This document shows, piece after piece, positions 61,622 to 64,000 of a stretch of 64,000 nucleotides of DNA. The stretch is from Ignavibacteriae bacterium HGW-Ignavibacteriae-1. Lineage in GTDB: Bacteria; Bacteroidota; Ignavibacteria; Kapaibacteriales; UBA2268. The DNA lies in assembly GCA_002839825.1 (NCBI GenBank), contig PGYU01000004.1:62001-126000 (forward strand), written 5' to 3'. The first letter of the stretch is position 1. Each line of letters opens with the position of its first letter. The translations under genes and the position numbers were made by a program. The notes below the pieces were generated by a model. That model did not search any database. It was not told the DNA's origin and saw only the letters and a list, made by a program, of their open reading frames with translations.

Positions 61622-64000
61622 TCATCTTTCGATTACAAATGGGTATGTGTCGCTTGTGGAACCGCTCGTCAATCTGACGAAATATTTCCCGATAGCTAAT
61701 TCGTTCGCATTGAAGCTATATTGATAATACTCCGAAAATTTATTCCCCGAAATTGAGATTATCTCTTTGACTTGTTTGCCAGTTATATCAACTACGTCTA
61801 TTTTAATCAAGTCTGATTCGGTCACGGCGAATTCGATATTGACTTGGTCGCCGGTTGACGGATTAGGATAAATTCTATGAATGAAAGCATTTTTGGGACG
61901 AGAATTATATACACCGTCAGGATTGATTCGAATCGGAAGCAAAGTATTAATATTTTTAGAAGTATTTACGAGTGCGTCATAATCCGCATTTGCAAATACA
62001 ACGAATGTAACCCTTACTGTGTCATCAGGTCTCACTCTTAGTGGACCCGAACCCATCACCATACTTATGTCTTTTACTCCCGATTCTGCTCTTGCAATTC
62101 CATTGCTCATCATGCGCCATTTTTCTATCATTGTGAATCCGTCGTAAACTCCGGGATTTTCCTCGCTTGTGCCGTCATTATCAATCGCAAAAAAGTTGTG
62201 ATTGCCTTGGTTCATCATTTTAACTGCTGCGAGCGGATACGTTTCATTAGCAATATTTTGTACATATCCGAAATCATTGATGGAATCCCATTTTGCAACA
62301 TTATTCGAGCCACCGGGACCAATATCCCAATCGAAATACATCGCCACAAATAATGAATCGCGATATAGCCCTGATTGATTGATAAGGTCGTAATTCAATA
62401 CTAGAGCATCTCGAAGTCCGTCCGAATTGAAAATATAAGCGTTGTTGAGCACCGAAACGCCAACCATCACCGAATCCCATTTCTCTGTGAATTCAGTATA
62501 TGTATGATTGATTTGTTCATTTCGTTCGACAAATTCGATTGATTTCACAATTTCAAAGTGGCGATTAGCATTATTTCCGCTTGAACTTCGGGCAACGTTT
62601 GCTACCATAGAACTGTCGGCAGCTATCATTAAGGCTCCTTCAAACAATAAGCCTGAAGATTGATTCAACGAAAAGCCGTCACCCATCATGTTATGCGGGA
62701 AATCATTGTATGCGATATTGCCTTGGCTTGTCACAGTTGCTTTCAGAGTATTTGATGTGAGCGTTCGCCATGACGGACGAGCCATAAGTTCGATGGAATT
62801 TACATTTGTAAAATAGCCGTCGCGAATGATATGAATTCGGACATTAAATCTGTGGTTGATTGGAATATCATCGGGAATTCGCAATCGTAGCGATTGACCT
62901 GCTTCTACAATCGAATTCTTGAGTATTGTCCCAACCCAAATGCTGTCAACAAGCAACTCGGCATTAAAACTATCTGCATAGGCTTTGATATAAACCGAAT
63001 CAACATCTGCAAGATAATTGCTAAGAGTCAAATTGACCGAAATATAATTTCCGGGCGATACAATGTCGTCACCGTCTTCGTCAATGACTTCTATGGAATG
63101 TAGCGAAACCCATTTTGGGTCTTTTGTTGTGATTGCTTTTAGCAAATTTACTCTGCCTGCACCAAGTTTTCCGATGTAAGATGAATTTTTGTCATAAAAA
63201 TTATCAGAAGTCGCTTTCAGCACTTCGCCAACTTCCTTGTTGGAATACTCGGGAAACATACTTCTAATAACGGCTGCACAAGCTGCAACTACAGGCGATG
63301 CCATAGAAGTGCCGTCCCATGCTGTATATAAATCAATTGGGATTGTGGACATAATTTGAGTTCCCGGAGCCGTAATGTCCACAGATGAGTGGAAATTCGA
63401 GAATCCTGACCTTTGGTCTAATGCGGTTGAAGAAGCGACAGATATGATACCATCGTAAGCAGCAGGGTAAAATGAGGATTCAACTGCATTATTACCCGCA
63501 GCGGCTACTATTACGCTTCCGTAGGTGTTAGCTGAGTCAATTACTTCTTGTTCGGCTTCGGATAAGCCACCGCCGCCCCAACTTAAATTGATGACTTGTG
63601 CACCTTTCATTGCTGCATATAAAACACCATCGTAGCCATTTACTAATGTGCGGCTGAACTGTGAGTCATGTCCTATCTTTATGGGCATAATTTTAACTTT
63701 GTTCGTGATTCCGGCTATACCTTTTTCATTATTCCGGACGGCAGCAATAATTCCTGCAACGTGAGTGCCGTGTGGGTGTCCGGGCATTGGGTCATTGTCA
63801 AATCCACTAGAATCTGAATTGCTCCCGAAATCCCAACCCCTAAAATCATCTACAAACCCATTCATGTCATCGTCAATTCCATTTGTTCGCTTGTCGTTTC
63901 CGTCAGCATCCAAACCGTCTTCTCCCGGGTTTATGTACAAAGTACCCAGCAAATCTTCATGGAGATAATCAACTCCAGTATCAACTACTGCCACGATAAC
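61622..64000 (-). CDS. Subtilisin-like S8 serine protease with T9SS sorting domain (N-terminus beyond window)
   Basis: The frame is open to the right edge, so signal peptide and any propeptide are missing. The catalytic triad is present: Asp in VAVVDTGVDYLHEDL, His in GHPHGTHVAGIIAA and Ser in WDGTSMASPVVAACAA. The oxyanion Asn is in VAAAGNNAVES. A central region (about 300-700) looks like beta-sandwich and accessory domains. The last 90 residues (IHRIYPNPSTGDQVNIEFAV, then YFVRLTSGSTSDTYPFVIER) form a type A sorting domain, so the enzyme is predicted to be a secreted or surface protease. The sorting domain has no palindromic insert. Confidence 0.94.
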   Translation of the reverse strand, partial: VIVAVVDTGVDYLHEDLLGTLYINPGEDGLDADGNDKRTNGIDDDMNGFVDDFRGWDFGSNSDSSGFDNDPMPGHPHGTHVAGIIAAVRNNEKGIAGITNKVKIMPIKIGHDSQFSRTLVNGYDGVLYAAMKGAQVINLSWGGGGLSEAEQEVIDSANTYGSVIVAAAGNNAVESSFYPAAYDGIISVASSTALDQRSGFSNFHSSVDITAPGTQIMSTIPIDLYTAWDGTSMASPVVAACAAVIRSMFPEYSNKEVGEVLKATSDNFYDKNSSYIGKLGAGRVNLLKAITTKDPKWVSLHSIEVIDEDGDDIVSPGNYISVNLTLSNYLADVDSVYIKAYADSFNAELLVDSIWVGTILKNSIVEAGQSLRLRIPDDIPINHRFNVRIHIIRDGYFTNVNSIELMARPSWRTLTSNTLKATVTSQGNIAYNDFPHNMMGDGFSLNQSSGLLFEGALMIAADSSMVANVARSSSGNNANRHFEIVKSIEFVERNEQINHTYTEFTEKWDSVMVGVSVLNNAYIFNSDGLRDALVLNYDLINQSGLYRDSLFVAMYFDWDIGPGGSNNVAKWDSINDFGYVQNIANETYPLAAVKMMNQGNHNFFAIDNDGTSEENPGVYDGFTMIEKWRMMSNGIARAESGVKDISMVMGSGPLRVRPDDTVRVTFVVFANADYDALVNTSKNINTLLPIRINPDGVYNSRPKNAFIHRIYPNPSTGDQVNIEFAVTESDLIKIDVVDITGKQVKEIISISGNKFSEYYQYSFNANELAIGKYFVRLTSGSTSDTYPFVIER

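Overview
The window reads as a chromosomal segment of a Gram-negative, AT-rich bacterium of the Bacteroidota/Chlorobiota neighbourhood (an Ignavibacteria- or Kapabacteria-like lineage fits best; this is inference). Supporting signs are type IX secretion (T9SS) C-terminal sorting domains on several secreted proteins, lipoprotein signal peptides, beta-barrel-like proteins, a MurE with the meso-diaminopimelate DNPR motif, and a mitochondrial-type aconitase. Shine-Dalgarno sequences (GGAG, GAGG, AAGG) precede many starts, which is less usual in classical Bacteroidetes.

Layout. 1-6192: end of an ABC exporter, a membrane VWA protein, a small conserved protein, an OPT-family transporter and a small outer-membrane-like protein. 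6193-8620: tRNA-Pro(GGG), then a dense field of palindromic repeats around a T9SS cargo gene broken by one in-frame TAG. 8621-18263: aconitase, UDP-glucose dehydrogenase, a frameshifted FliN-like remnant, a glycerophosphodiesterase, a CBS protein, MurE and arginine decarboxylase. 18333-22208: an acetate-type sodium symporter with its DUF485 partner, and a tandem adenylate kinase whose second half looks catalytically dead. 22213-30605: a run of minus-strand housekeeping genes (MgtC, an oxidoreductase, PurB, TsaB, Mfd, HflX). 30662-40758: a YgjP-like metalloprotease, an ECF sigma factor with an unusual anti-sigma-like membrane protein, a leucine-rich-repeat protein, an M1 peptidase, YggS, purine nucleoside phosphorylase, a beta-propeller lipoprotein and a SpoIIE-type phosphatase. 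40762-51972: a GH13 enzyme, a DsbD-alpha-like protein and a redoxin, a T9SS beta-propeller protein bracketed by repeats, phosphohexomutase, enolase, PdxA, an amino-acid permease and a LysE exporter. 51990-53850: a second repeat-rich island with another T9SS cargo gene. 53912-64000: a lipoprotein, UvrC, a toxin-antitoxin pair, a DUF3365 haem protein with a peroxiredoxin, topoisomerase I, a TylF-type methyltransferase and a subtilisin-like T9SS protease cut by the right edge.

Most of the window is ordinary core metabolism, wall synthesis and DNA repair. The unusual part is the repeat system. Short palindromic elements, several built as two 15-bp hairpins inverted around 3 bp, lie between genes and also in frame inside T9SS sorting domains. 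Two paralogous cargo proteins carry unrelated repeat sequences at the same two loop positions, with the same insert lengths. Both genes also sit between shared intergenic repeats, so they look like repeat-bounded cassettes.
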